From JBFHIJ01 sp963678775 (lineage in GTDB: Bacteria; Bacteroidota; Ignavibacteria; Kapaibacteriales; UBA2268): a stretch of DNA of 64,000 nucleotides. The DNA is taken from contig CAXXGR010000007.1 of assembly GCA_963678775.2 (NCBI GenBank), forward strand, positions 248,001-312,000, given 5' to 3'. The notes beneath the pieces are model-generated. The model made no database searches and was not told where the DNA came from. It was given only the letters and a program-made list of their open reading frames with translations. Shown here in pieces: positions 9,377 through 18,039 of this stretch (position 1 is its first letter; every line of letters begins with the position of its first letter). The position numbers were made by a program, and so were the translations under genes.

Positions 9377-9658
9377 ATGATAGTCTTAATTTGGATTTTT
9401 CTTAGTGCTGTAGTCGCTGTGTTGGGTAGAAAAACCCGCTTAGGTTTTTGGGGCAATCTAATTCTGGGTTTGTTTCTAAGTCCTCTCGTGTCTCTAATTA
9501 TAGTTTTTATGACTTCAAAAGTGACAGGTAACATATCTATCGAAGAGTTTAAAGAAGATGGCGACAATAATAATAAGAAGAAGAAATTTGATTTCTCACG
9601 TCCTGTAAGCGAAGAAGATATTATGGAAGGATTTGAAGGTATGGACTCAAAAAAGTAG
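9377..9658 (+). CDS. Small two-helix membrane protein, unknown function
   Basis: 93 residues. Two hydrophobic helices (about residues 1-16 and 24-45) flank a short basic loop with GRKTRLGFWGN. A charged cytoplasmic-looking tail follows, rich in Asn, Lys and acidic residues. A good ribosome binding site (AGCAGGAG) precedes the ATG. I do not recognise a specific function. Its 3' end overlaps the convergent phosphopantetheinyl transferase gene by 38 bases. Confidence 0.68.
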   Translation: MIVLIWIFLSAVVAVLGRKTRLGFWGNLILGLFLSPLVSLIIVFMTSKVTGNISIEEFKEDGDNNNKKKKFDFSRPVSEEDIMEGFEGMDSKK

Positions 9659-10247
9659 ATAGGGGTATACTTTTTAAAATATAATCTTTTTCTAAATGAG
9701 CTAAATGGCAACTATAATTTGCATCAATAGGTAGTTGTAATATTTGATATTTAGAATGAGTAAAACTATCTAAATGTGACATATTATCAGTTAATCCAGT
9801 GGATTCGGCTTTTAAAATTGCTTCCTTTTGTGTCCAAATGTTATAAAATTTGGTAATATCATTACCTGATATTTCTAATTCCTTTTGCTCATTACTAGAC
9901 AAATAGGGGAGAAATGAGTCTATTTCTATTTCTTTGATTTCTTCAATATCAATCCCTACTAATGACTTCGATATAGCTAATATCACTGCCTGACCGGAGT
10001 GAGATATTGAAAAATACTTCTCATCTTTCAGATAAGGTTTGCCGTATTCAGAGTATAGAAGCCAATCTCCCACACTTTTCCCAAATGCCACATCCAGCAA
10101 TGTTCTGCTGATAAAAGAGCGTACCCGGTCTTCTTTAAATTTATATTTAAGTATTCTTTTTAGCGAACTTTGTGATATGTGATTGTACAGTTTATCTTCG
10201 CTGTAATCATCAAAATTCTTAATTATATGATATAAGACATTTGTCAT
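9621..10247 (-). CDS. 4'-phosphopantetheinyl transferase, Sfp type
   Basis: 208 residues. Family motifs are present: FSISHSG near residue 77, GIDIEEI (Mg-binding Asp and Glu) and WTQKEAILKA (the WxxKEAxxK motif). The enzyme transfers phosphopantetheine from CoA to the conserved Ser of carrier domains, converting the synthetase to its active form. It is slightly shorter than Sfp (about 224 residues) but all active-site motifs remain. The start codon overlaps the type II thioesterase stop by one base (TGATG), so the two are coupled. Its position next to the synthetase indicates a cluster-specific activator. Confidence 0.92.
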   Translation of the reverse strand: MTNVLYHIIKNFDDYSEDKLYNHISQSSLKRILKYKFKEDRVRSFISRTLLDVAFGKSVGDWLLYSEYGKPYLKDEKYFSISHSGQAVILAISKSLVGIDIEEIKEIEIDSFLPYLSSNEQKELEISGNDITKFYNIWTQKEAILKAESTGLTDNMSHLDSFTHSKYQILQLPIDANYSCHLAHLEKDYILKSIPLSTFLSPYLQILP

Positions 10248-10945
10248 CAGTGGCTAAGAATAATGTCAAAAATAGTATTTATATGCTGGTAAATAAAGAA
10301 ATGGTCTCCTTGGAAATTGACATAATTAGGTTTGTCTGTAAAGTATAAATCCCATTCATTTAATATGTCTATATTAGTATTTTTATCTGAGTTACCATAA
10401 AGAATAGTAGTATTGGTATTTATTTTTTCGATTGGAATATTGAATTTTGCAGTATCTATCAAAGAAAAGTCAGCTCTTAGAATAGGTAGAAAAAACTCCA
10501 GCAATTCAATATTTTCTAGTACTTCTTTAGGCGTGCCACCCATATTCTTTATCATTTGTTTAAAGTCTGAGTTAGAAAGCAAATGTCTATTAGCAATTTC
10601 CGCATTAATATGTGGCGGATTTTTCCCACTCAAGACTAATTTGGCAGGTAATTTATTACCTCGGTTCACTAATGACTTCATAACTAAAAAAGCAAGAACA
10701 GCACCAAGGCTATGTCCAAAGAAATAATATTTCTCGTAATTATGAGTATGTGCTACAATCTGTTGATAAAAATCATCAACTAATAGATGTATATCTGAAA
10801 TCAAATCCTCAGAAATTCTTTTGCCACGCCCAGGAGCTTCCAACGCTAAAATATCAATGCCATGCGGGGTAGATTCTTCGAAAGCCCGATAGCTGTAAAA
10901 AGATGCACCGGCAAAAGGAAAAAATATAATCAGTTGTTTATTCAT
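10247..10945 (-). CDS. Type II thioesterase (GrsT/SrfAD-like)
   Basis: 232 residues of alpha/beta hydrolase fold. FFPFAGASFYSYRAF at the N-terminus, GHSLG at residues 77-81 (nucleophile Ser79), an Asp in YGNSDKNT and GDHFF near residue 216 (catalytic His) are all typical of stand-alone thioesterases of peptide and polyketide clusters. These remove wrong or stalled acyl groups from carrier domains. It is the first gene of a two-gene minus-strand unit with the phosphopantetheinyl transferase. Confidence 0.93.
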   Translation of the reverse strand: MNKQLIIFFPFAGASFYSYRAFEESTPHGIDILALEAPGRGKRISEDLISDIHLLVDDFYQQIVAHTHNYEKYYFFGHSLGAVLAFLVMKSLVNRGNKLPAKLVLSGKNPPHINAEIANRHLLSNSDFKQMIKNMGGTPKEVLENIELLEFFLPILRADFSLIDTAKFNIPIEKINTNTTILYGNSDKNTNIDILNEWDLYFTDKPNYVNFQGDHFFIYQHINTIFDIILSH

Positions 10946-11113
10946 ATCTATCCTGCTTATAAAGTATGTAAGATAGAGATATTTGGCTAAGTTTTATTGT
11001 ACTAAATGTATTCAAAACATACTAAGACCAATATTATATTTAGACTTATTATTGTATGCAGACAAGCTTCAAATATGATTAAATAAGTTGCACAAACCTA
11101 AATTGATACTTTT

Positions 11114-11151
11114 GAAATGAACTAATTTCATAAATTGCATTTGTTCATTTC
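11114..11151. promoter_or_regulatory. Inverted repeat upstream of the SulP gene
   Basis: Perfect 9-base arms GAAATGAAC (11114-11122) and GTTCATTTC (11143-11151) flank a 20-base AT-rich spacer, ending 25 bases before the SulP ATG. It could be an operator or a leader hairpin; no regulator is identified. Confidence 0.4.
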
Positions 11152-11176
11152 TAAAAATTTCAAAAGGCATCAGTTT

Positions 11177-12880
11177 ATGCAAAAGTCGTTTAAGGAGGTA
11201 CTTAACATACCTTCTTTTTTTGATTTTAAGTCAAATTTAGGTTCAGGCATTACAGTAGGCTTGGTAAATATACCTTTGTCATTAGCTTTAGGGATAGCCT
11301 GCGGTGCTACCCCATTGCAAGGAATAATAACAGCTATTTGGGCAGGGATATTTTCATCTTTGCTGGGCGGATCTAAGTTTAATATATTAGGCCCAACAGG
11401 TGCCTTGTCGGGTTTACTGATGGGTTTTGCCGTACTAAATGGTGCAGAAACTCTACCTTTCATGGCAATTGCAGTGGGGCTGAGTATATTTATATGTTAC
11501 TTATTCAAGTGGTATAAATATATAATTTTTATACCGGTTAGTGCTATTCAGGGTTTTACATTAGGTGTTGCAGTTCTGTTAGTACTTTCGCAATTCGATT
11601 TTATTTTAGGTACTGTATTTATTGAAAATGCAGATAAACTCAGTAAAATCAGCCAAGCATTTACTAGTAATATTTCAATCTCTCTACCATCGCTGGTTGT
11701 TTTTAGCATTTCACTTCTTTTCTTGCTGACAGCGAAGAAATTTATACCTAAAATACCTGCTGCTATTCTTATTTCAGGTATAGGCATTTTAGTAGCGTAT
11801 TTATCAGAGATTGGCATTTTGAACTTAAAGATTTTAAGTTTGAATAATATTTACTCTGATTTCGAAGGAAATATATTTCAAAATATACTTCCACATTTCG
11901 GACATTTGAAGATAAATAAAGAGTTTTTTACTGCAGTAGCAGCTGTTAGTGTTGTAGCTATTTTAGAAACGCTTATTTCGGCAAGAATTGCCACAGAAAT
12001 GACCGGAGTAAAATTCAATCGCAAAAAGGAAATGATAGGACTGTCTATGGCAAATATTTTTTCCGGACTTATGGGAGGTATTCCTGCCACCGCAGCTTTA
12101 GCGAGAACTGCTCTTAATATAAAAAGTGGAGCTTCCCATTACGTGTCTGCTTTTATCAGTTCTATATGTGTTATATTAGTATCATTATTTTTATTTGACT
12201 ATTTTAGATTTATGCCTTTAGCAGTTATTGGTGCAATTTTGACCAATGTAGCTATTAACATGATAGAATTTGAGCATATAAAAGGTATGTTTAGATTAGA
12301 TAAGGTTTCTTTTATCTTGCTTTTTGTTGTCGCAATTTTGACTGTTATAGAAGACCCAATCGTAGGTATACTCGTAGGATCTATAATATCTCTATTGCGC
12401 TTTGTGTCAACAATATCTAAAAGTCATGCAGAGATTACTGTAGTCTCTTACTCGCCCGAAATAAACTCATTTAGGACTAATATCTTAAATTATCTGGCAG
12501 GAGAGCAAAAAGGGGATATCCTTTGCTATAGATTTGCAGGAGAGCTGACTTATATCACTGCACCGGTTCACCTTGATTATATAAGTAACATCAAAGGCAA
12601 AAAAACAGTCATTCTCTCATTTAGGAATTTATATTTCATGGATATCGAAGGCTTGCAAAATCTAAATGAAATCATTAGCACATTAGAGAAAAACGGTCAT
12701 GAAGTAGCCGTATCATCGATTAGTGAAACGCTTCTGCCTTCCTTTGAGAGAAATGCAAAATTCAAGCAATTAGATACGATAGGGTTAGTCTTCGAAAGCG
12801 CAACCAGAGCCGTAAACTACTTTAAAGGCGAACAAATTCTAGTAGAGAGCAATCTTCTCAATAGACCAATTTCTAAATGA
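11177..12880 (+). CDS. SulP-family inorganic anion transporter with STAS domain
   Basis: About 567 residues. A hydrophobic core of many membrane helices carries SulP-like sequences: GITVGLVNIPLSLALGIACG, SKFNILGPTGALSGLL and GLMGGIPATAALARTALN. A C-terminal STAS domain (about residues 435-545) contains TVILSFRNLYFMDIEGLQNL. The family moves sulfate, bicarbonate or related anions across the inner membrane; the substrate cannot be told from sequence. I choose the ATG at 11177, preceded by AAAGG, over a TTG 42 bases upstream. The gene is monocistronic. Confidence 0.92.
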   Translation: MQKSFKEVLNIPSFFDFKSNLGSGITVGLVNIPLSLALGIACGATPLQGIITAIWAGIFSSLLGGSKFNILGPTGALSGLLMGFAVLNGAETLPFMAIAVGLSIFICYLFKWYKYIIFIPVSAIQGFTLGVAVLLVLSQFDFILGTVFIENADKLSKISQAFTSNISISLPSLVVFSISLLFLLTAKKFIPKIPAAILISGIGILVAYLSEIGILNLKILSLNNIYSDFEGNIFQNILPHFGHLKINKEFFTAVAAVSVVAILETLISARIATEMTGVKFNRKKEMIGLSMANIFSGLMGGIPATAALARTALNIKSGASHYVSAFISSICVILVSLFLFDYFRFMPLAVIGAILTNVAINMIEFEHIKGMFRLDKVSFILLFVVAILTVIEDPIVGILVGSIISLLRFVSTISKSHAEITVVSYSPEINSFRTNILNYLAGEQKGDILCYRFAGELTYITAPVHLDYISNIKGKKTVILSFRNLYFMDIEGLQNLNEIISTLEKNGHEVAVSSISETLLPSFERNAKFKQLDTIGLVFESATRAVNYFKGEQILVESNLLNRPISK

Positions 12881-12931
12881 TAAGAGATTTGTATATGAGT
12901 AGGATTTATATATCATTTTGATAATACAAGA

Positions 12932-12965
12932 CTAAGGTCAAGCAAAAAATATTACTTGACCTTAG
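12932..12965. terminator. Hairpin between convergent SulP and hypothetical gene
   Basis: Perfect 11-base arms CTAAGGTCAAG (12932-12942) and CTTGACCTTAG (12955-12965) with a 12-base loop lie between two converging genes. There is no strong T tract on either side, so it may be a terminator or an RNA-stabilising stem. Confidence 0.55.
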
Positions 12966-13027
12966 CGACTTCAAAATACTAAAAAGCACTAAGAATACTC
13001 TTCAATTGAAGTCAGAGAGGTATTCAA

Positions 13028-13450
13028 TTACTTTTGGGTATCGATTAAATTGCCGGAATAACTCAAATTTTGCGACTGCACTAAGTTTATAAGATTATTC
13101 AAATCATCTTCAGTAGCTGTGCCACTCTTAAATTTTGTTGCAAATTCCTGCATATAATCAGGTAATGTAGAATTTCCTCCAGCTTCTTTTGGAGGCCTTC
13201 CTCCTTGAGGTTTTTCCGGTGGTTTAAAACCGGCTTCATCCATTAGGTTTTTTAGATCTTCACCGGGTTTAATTCCGGCGGCTTCTAATTCTGAACGAAG
13301 GCTGTCCATGTCTTCTTTAGTCACATTTTCCGGATCATAATTGGCTATGATTTCAGAAAATTGATCCTTTTGCTCATCAGTCATTTGATAGTTTACTCTT
13401 TCCATTTGAGGCATTTGAGAAAAACTGTTTGTACTGATACTGTTAATCAT
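13028..13450 (-). CDS. Small acidic hypothetical protein
   Basis: 140 residues from the ATG at 13450, which has a strong ribosome binding site (GGAGGAAACGTT) directly upstream; a longer frame to 13507 lacks one. There is no signal peptide or membrane helix. The N-terminus is Ser/Asn/Met-rich. A central helical region reads MTDEQKDQFSEIIANYDPEN followed by VTKEDMDSLRSELEAAGI, with an EF-hand-like spacing of acidic residues. A Pro/Gly/Lys linker and a second short helical segment follow. I recognise the style of small DEQK...YDPEN proteins found in diverse bacteria but know no function. Confidence 0.65.
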   Translation of the reverse strand: MINSISTNSFSQMPQMERVNYQMTDEQKDQFSEIIANYDPENVTKEDMDSLRSELEAAGIKPGEDLKNLMDEAGFKPPEKPQGGRPPKEAGGNSTLPDYMQEFATKFKSGTATEDDLNNLINLVQSQNLSYSGNLIDTQK

Positions 13451-13650
13451 AACGTTTCCTCCATGAAACTTTAAATGAATAATCTTAACAGATAAATTAT
13501 CTGCCAATTATTAGACAAATAGAATTTTAGAAGGTTTAAAAAAAAATTGGAAACAACAAATTCCATTGATTGAAGTACAAAAATCAAAATAATGATTTGG
13601 TATTCTGATTCGATGAGTACCGGCTGCCAATAATTATCTAAATAAAAGAA

Positions 13651-13674
13651 CCGATACTCTTTGCAGAATATCGG
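13651..13674 (-). terminator. Intrinsic terminator of the Spy-like gene
   Basis: CCGATA (13651-13656) pairs with TATCGG (13669-13674). Read on the minus strand the stem is followed by TTCTTTTATTT. Confidence 0.6.
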
Positions 13675-13702
13675 CTTTGTGCTTGCTTGTAAATCAGGAG
13701 GT

Positions 13703-14416
13703 CTAGTCTTCTATATCTTCATTGGAGGTGCCGTCCCAAAGTAATAATCTTTCAGGGTTAGGCATTATATTGCGATCTTTCTTATAGTCCTTTCTGCCAT
13801 CTCTCATGCCGCCTCTTCTGCCATCTCTCATGCCATGGCCTTTGTTTCCTCTTCCTCTTCCGTTGCTGTAAGTTCCTTTACGATTATCTCTAAAATCTTC
13901 TCTCATTTGATTTCTTAATTCTTGTTTTTTTTCTTGGATAGTTCTAAGCTCAGTTTCAAAATTCTCGTGTACTGCTGCAAGTGTTTTTTCGTATTTATCA
14001 GCAATAGGTTTCATTTCGTCGAGTAGTTTTTTCATCTCTTCTCTGTGTGTCTTAGCTGAAGCTCTGTGTGCTTTTCTTTCATTACAGAAACAGCTATCTT
14101 TGTTATTTTTTACCATATCTCTAAATTTATCGCGCTCTGCTCTGTGCTCATTTCTGAGTTTAGTTGCCTTTGTTCTGATTTCGTTAAGTTTTGCAAGATC
14201 CTCTTTTGAAATGGATTGATCAAATTTATCTTTCATTTTGCGAAGAATAGGGTCAACTTCATTTTGTCTGAATTCCTGCATTTTTTCGCGTTGTTCTTTT
14301 CTGAATTCTTGCCTCTGTTCGCGGCGATCCATATCCTCGTCTTGTGCCTGAATTACTACTAATCCTGATAAAATGATTACGGTTAGTATTGCTAATGTTT
14401 TTACTGATTTAAGCAT
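13703..14416 (-). CDS. Secreted Spy/CpxP-like charged helical protein
   Basis: 237 residues with a clear signal peptide (MLKSVKTLAILTVIILSGLV, cleavage near AQA). The mature protein is almost entirely charged helix, with many Arg-Glu-Gln-Phe repeats typical of Spy/CpxP-like periplasmic chaperone or metal-resistance proteins. A CFC pair (near residue 112) is the only Cys content. After about residue 180 there is an Arg/Gly-rich, disordered stretch with two GMRDGR-type repeats, then an acidic tail. A GGAG site lies nine bases before the ATG. Likely periplasmic; the family assignment is by composition and layout, not by a firm motif. Confidence 0.68.
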   Translation of the reverse strand: MLKSVKTLAILTVIILSGLVVIQAQDEDMDRREQRQEFRKEQREKMQEFRQNEVDPILRKMKDKFDQSISKEDLAKLNEIRTKATKLRNEHRAERDKFRDMVKNNKDSCFCNERKAHRASAKTHREEMKKLLDEMKPIADKYEKTLAAVHENFETELRTIQEKKQELRNQMREDFRDNRKGTYSNGRGRGNKGHGMRDGRRGGMRDGRKDYKKDRNIMPNPERLLLWDGTSNEDIED

Positions 14417-14545
14417 GTTAGTGCTCCTAAGTAATTTGGTGAAATGTTTATCTTGTTTCTATAGCTTAGACATTGTGGCAAAGAAAAGGTTTAAAGAGTA
14501 GTGGAAATAAATTGAAGATGTCAATATATTGGTGACCAAAAAAAA

Positions 14546-14573
14546 GTGGAGATGTTACAGTTTACATCTCCAC
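14546..14573 (-). terminator. Intrinsic terminator of the PEP/pyruvate-binding gene
   Basis: Perfect 10-base stem GTGGAGATGT (14546-14555) / ACATCTCCAC (14564-14573) with an 8-base loop. On the minus strand it is followed by eight T residues (A run at 14538-14545). Confidence 0.88.
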
Positions 14574-14604
14574 AAGCATCTTAATATAATTATAACAAGT
14601 ATGT

Positions 14605-17600
14605 CTACTTTTTCTTAAGTTCCAATTGCTTAGCTGTTTTTTTGCTAATATCTATCATATCTTTGTAATATTGTTGATCGTTGATTAGATCATCGGTCAT
14701 AATATAAGCATCAATAATTCTGTCTAATTTATAACCCGACTTATTATAATTGATTTGGCTAAGGCATAAGTTCCAGCCTTCAAGCCAAAGTTCCAAGTCA
14801 TCTCTTTGTCTGTTAGTACCGTCAAACCTGATAAGAATGTCTATATCAGAATTCGGACCTGCAGTCTCGTTAAATACTGTACCAAAAAGATACAGTCCTT
14901 TTACTCCAAAGCGTTTTGCATCTATACTTTCAGCCAAAGCGTCTACCATCCTAAGTCTCCATTGCAATGGTTCTTTGACTTCATCAGAGCCGATAGCGCC
15001 AATTTCTTGTTCGTCATAAGCAATTGGTGATTTTGGATCTGCTATCATTGCCAAAGCTCTCTCTTCATCAGCATTCATGAAAATTCTTAAAATCATGCCG
15101 TTAGTAGCTTCGCGTACATTGATAACTCTAAGAGAATCAGCTATATGTTCAAATTCCGGCAAAAATCTAGTTAAAGTATTCTCCGAATTAAGTAAGAAGT
15201 CTTCGTTGAACACTACTTCTTTATCGTCCGGATATAAAGGTAAATATCTAATAGATGCTTCTACCAAATCCTGAAAGAAGTGAGTTCCAAAAGACAAATC
15301 CGGTACATAATTACCTTTTTTTCTGGCTATTTCGATAAGAACAGCAGTATTATTTATATCAGAGTAACCAACTGACACACCAAGTCGCATGTCATCTCGA
15401 GTTCCCCATCTACCCGGACCCATCAATATAAAAGTCTTCTTAGGCAGTAACTTATTAAGTTTACCAACTGCTTTACCTACATCTTTTAGCTCGCTTAATT
15501 TAGAATATTGGCTGTAGGCATCAGGGTCTACATAGACAATATATGCAATATCCGGCACTTTGCCATTAGAAACAAATTTATGAGCAGAAAATATTTTTTT
15601 ACTCTGTGGTACATTATTAGGAATGCGAGTTGATTTGGCTTCATAAGATGAAGATTGAGGTCTTGCTTGTAGTAAGTATAAGTTATTACCATCGCAGGCA
15701 AACTCAATATCAACAGGAGTTTCCATGTGTTTATTTAGTATCTTAAGTATAGAATATAAAGTTTTTATATACTCAGAATTTGAAATTAAATTTTCAAATG
15801 TAGCTACGATTTCATCTTTTTTCGTATTTATCCCCAAGCCCACAGGAGTTTTAATATTTTCTGCCTCATGTATAGAAAATACTTGATTTAGCATCGGATA
15901 GTTATTGCCAACCTGTTTTATTATATGATCGATTGAAACAGTTTCAAATGTGTTTGTTTCTAAATTAATCACATCCATTGATTTGGGTGCATAACCTAAC
16001 ACATCCTGATATGTCTGGTGCAATCTCAAATTAGACTGTCCCGGAGCTACTAATACAGGATGGTCGTCAGGAATTCTATCTACCGCTCTTGTGCCCAGCC
16101 CGGGAACCATTCGTATTAGTCCATCTTCTCTTTTAATGCGAGGAGACCAACGGAATTCGTTATTGCTAAAAGCAACGCCTGCAAAAGCAGGGAAGAAGTA
16201 TTTATCAAATTTTTGACCTACTACTTCTTGTATCATAATTCCCATTTCTTCATTAAAGTCAAGCAAACCCCTTTCAGCTCTGTAGCCAATAGGATCCGGA
16301 CTAAAGATAGAAGCATATACTTCAGCAATGGCGTCCATCAGAGCATCCATTTTTTCTTTCTTAGTGCCCTGATTTGCCAAAAATAAAGATTTATATTTTC
16401 CGGCAAATGCTGTGCCCATTCTATCTTCAAGCAAACTGGAAGAACGCACAATTATTGGATTATCGCCAAAATCATCTAACGCACGAGAAAGTCCATTAAT
16501 AATAACGGATGGGAATTGAGAATTTTTAAAAGCTTGGATAATATGCGGGTATTCGTGTCTTATTTGATCACTGTCTCTGTATTTCTGCTCTATGACATCT
16601 TCAAAGTTATTATAATATATAAAACTCATAAACGAATCAGAGGTAATATACCAAGTTTTAGGAGTTTTTAATGCGTCAAAATATTTTTTAAAATCATCTG
16701 AGGCTTCCAAAATACGAGTAGCTAAAAACAATCCCGATGCTTTACCACCAATCTTACCGTAAGAGTCATTGGGGTATACCATATTACTAAGCAAATTGTT
16801 GAAATCTTCTATAGTTCCGTAATTTTTAGCAACGTTAATAAACTCAAGCTGATCAGAAAGAAATCTTCTTATCAGCGAGACTCTAATGCCTTTGGTAATT
16901 GAAGACTCTTTTTCTTCAGATTTAGGGATAACGTGATTATATCTTCTAATGGCATCTGCAATGTCATTATGAGTAGTAGAAAGGGAAGCTAAGGCTTTTA
17001 CAAGGAAGTGAGATTTTTCTTCATTCATCCATTTTTGAATTAATGCAAGTATCTCATTTTCGTGCATATTAATCTTCGCAATTTTAAAGATTTTTTTACC
17101 AAGTATATAAGAGTTTTCTAAAACCTGTTTCTTCGAAGGTCTGTTTACTTCCGTTGAGTTTTGTTCGTCTTCGTCCAAAGTGCCAAGTTTGGTAAAAAGA
17201 TCGTGAGTTTCGGGAATACCTTTGAAGTAGAGATGGTTTATCATCTTACGGGCTATAATAGAAAACAGATTTTGATCTGTTTTTTTAAGCATATCAAGTA
17301 TAACTTCCCACTCCGGTTTAGGCTGAGTCAAGCTATGTTGCTGAGCCTGAAGTTCGCTAAATACTACCTTGAGGCGCTTGTAGAGTATGTAGTGACCAAG
17401 TCTGTCGGATATAGTATCAATCAGTTTTCTTTCTTCTTTTAGGAAAGGGCCTTCATCGGCTTCGGGTAACTCTACAAGGTAAAACAACTCAATCAGACCT
17501 ACAATTTCGTCTTGAATAATAATATCTGATTTCAAAACCCATGGAGATGCTTTAAAATTTTCAGTTGTATATTCAACATTATTTATAGTAATTCGCACGT

Positions 17601-17763
17601 CAGCATAGTAAGGATATTTACATCCCAAAGGTACAGCTTTGATTACTTCTATGATTACTGTTTTATCTGCTTCATTGTAATGCGAAGTAAGTATTTCTTC
17701 TATTTTATATAAGCAGTTAAGCTCTTTTGCTCTTTCTTCCAACGCCCTAACAAATAAGTCCAT
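14605..17763 (-). CDS. PEP/pyruvate-binding (PPDK N-terminal) protein with C-terminal nucleotidyltransferase-like domain
   Basis: 1052 residues. The N-terminal 150 residues look like a GAF-type sensory fold. Residues about 335-705 form a pyruvate phosphate dikinase/PEP synthase ATP-binding domain: GGKASGLFLATRIL, IIVRSSSLLEDRMGTAFAGK and the closing LYLLQARPQ. A conserved extension contains MGPGRWGTRDDM. No swivelling phosphohistidine domain or PEP-binding barrel is present, so it is not a complete PEP synthase. Near residues 955-985 the motif LFGTVFNETAGPNSDIDILI matches the minimal nucleotidyltransferase pattern (G-x-S/T plus paired Asp). The combination suggests ATP-dependent phosphoryl or nucleotidyl chemistry in signalling; the reaction is unknown. 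Monocistronic, with its own terminator. Confidence 0.82.
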   Translation of the reverse strand: MDLFVRALEERAKELNCLYKIEEILTSHYNEADKTVIIEVIKAVPLGCKYPYYADVRITINNVEYTTENFKASPWVLKSDIIIQDEIVGLIELFYLVELPEADEGPFLKEERKLIDTISDRLGHYILYKRLKVVFSELQAQQHSLTQPKPEWEVILDMLKKTDQNLFSIIARKMINHLYFKGIPETHDLFTKLGTLDEDEQNSTEVNRPSKKQVLENSYILGKKIFKIAKINMHENEILALIQKWMNEEKSHFLVKALASLSTTHNDIADAIRRYNHVIPKSEEKESSITKGIRVSLIRRFLSDQLEFINVAKNYGTIEDFNNLLSNMVYPNDSYGKIGGKASGLFLATRILEASDDFKKYFDALKTPKTWYITSDSFMSFIYYNNFEDVIEQKYRDSDQIRHEYPHIIQAFKNSQFPSVIINGLSRALDDFGDNPIIVRSSSLLEDRMGTAFAGKYKSLFLANQGTKKEKMDALMDAIAEVYASIFSPDPIGYRAERGLLDFNEEMGIMIQEVVGQKFDKYFFPAFAGVAFSNNEFRWSPRIKREDGLIRMVPGLGTRAVDRIPDDHPVLVAPGQSNLRLHQTYQDVLGYAPKSMDVINLETNTFETVSIDHIIKQVGNNYPMLNQVFSIHEAENIKTPVGLGINTKKDEIVATFENLISNSEYIKTLYSILKILNKHMETPVDIEFACDGNNLYLLQARPQSSSYEAKSTRIPNNVPQSKKIFSAHKFVSNGKVPDIAYIVYVDPDAYSQYSKLSELKDVGKAVGKLNKLLPKKTFILMGPGRWGTRDDMRLGVSVGYSDINNTAVLIEIARKKGNYVPDLSFGTHFFQDLVEASIRYLPLYPDDKEVVFNEDFLLNSENTLTRFLPEFEHIADSLRVINVREATNGMILRIFMNADEERALAMIADPKSPIAYDEQEIGAIGSDEVKEPLQWRLRMVDALAESIDAKRFGVKGLYLFGTVFNETAGPNSDIDILIRFDGTNRQRDDLELWLEGWNLCLSQINYNKSGYKLDRIIDAYIMTDDLINDQQYYKDMIDISKKTAKQLELKKK

Positions 17764-17830
17764 CTATTTACCTTATCCAAAATTAATAACAACACTCAGT
17801 AGCCTAAATAGCAAAAAGAAAAATGAAATA

Positions 17831-17838
17831 CAAATATA
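17831..17838 (-). promoter_or_regulatory. Candidate -7 box for the PEP/pyruvate-binding gene
   Basis: On the minus strand the bases read TATATTTG, matching TAnnTTTG, about 68 bases before the ATG at 17763. Confidence 0.35.
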
Positions 17839-18004
17839 TAATAAAGATTGCTCTAAATAATAGAAAATAAGAAAAAAACAAATGATTACAATTCTCAAAA
17901 ACTAGGCAAAATATTCTTTGTTTTTCTTTTTCTTTTTGTAAATTGTAGTCGTTCAACAGAGGAAAATATTTATTGCTTCTTCTGTTTACTAAATAAAAAA
18001 ACTA

Positions 18005-18012
18005 TAATTTTG
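18005..18012 (+). promoter_or_regulatory. Bacteroidota-type -7 box for glutamate dehydrogenase
   Basis: TAATTTTG matches TAnnTTTG and lies 27 bases before the ATG at 18040, which has its own GAGGA ribosome binding site. Confidence 0.5.
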
Positions 18013-18039
18013 TATCCTTAATATTAAACTGAGGAAGAT

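Noticed and set aside
9361..9711. A minus-strand protein of about 116 residues over the small membrane protein gene
   Set aside because: The plus-strand frame has a ribosome binding site and membrane-protein pattern; the minus frame is antisense low-complexity sequence.
17884..17950. Inverted repeat GATTACAATT/AATTGTAGTC in the promoter region between the PEP-binding gene and gdhA
   Set aside because: Arms are 47 bases apart in AT-rich DNA with one mismatch; too weak to call an operator.
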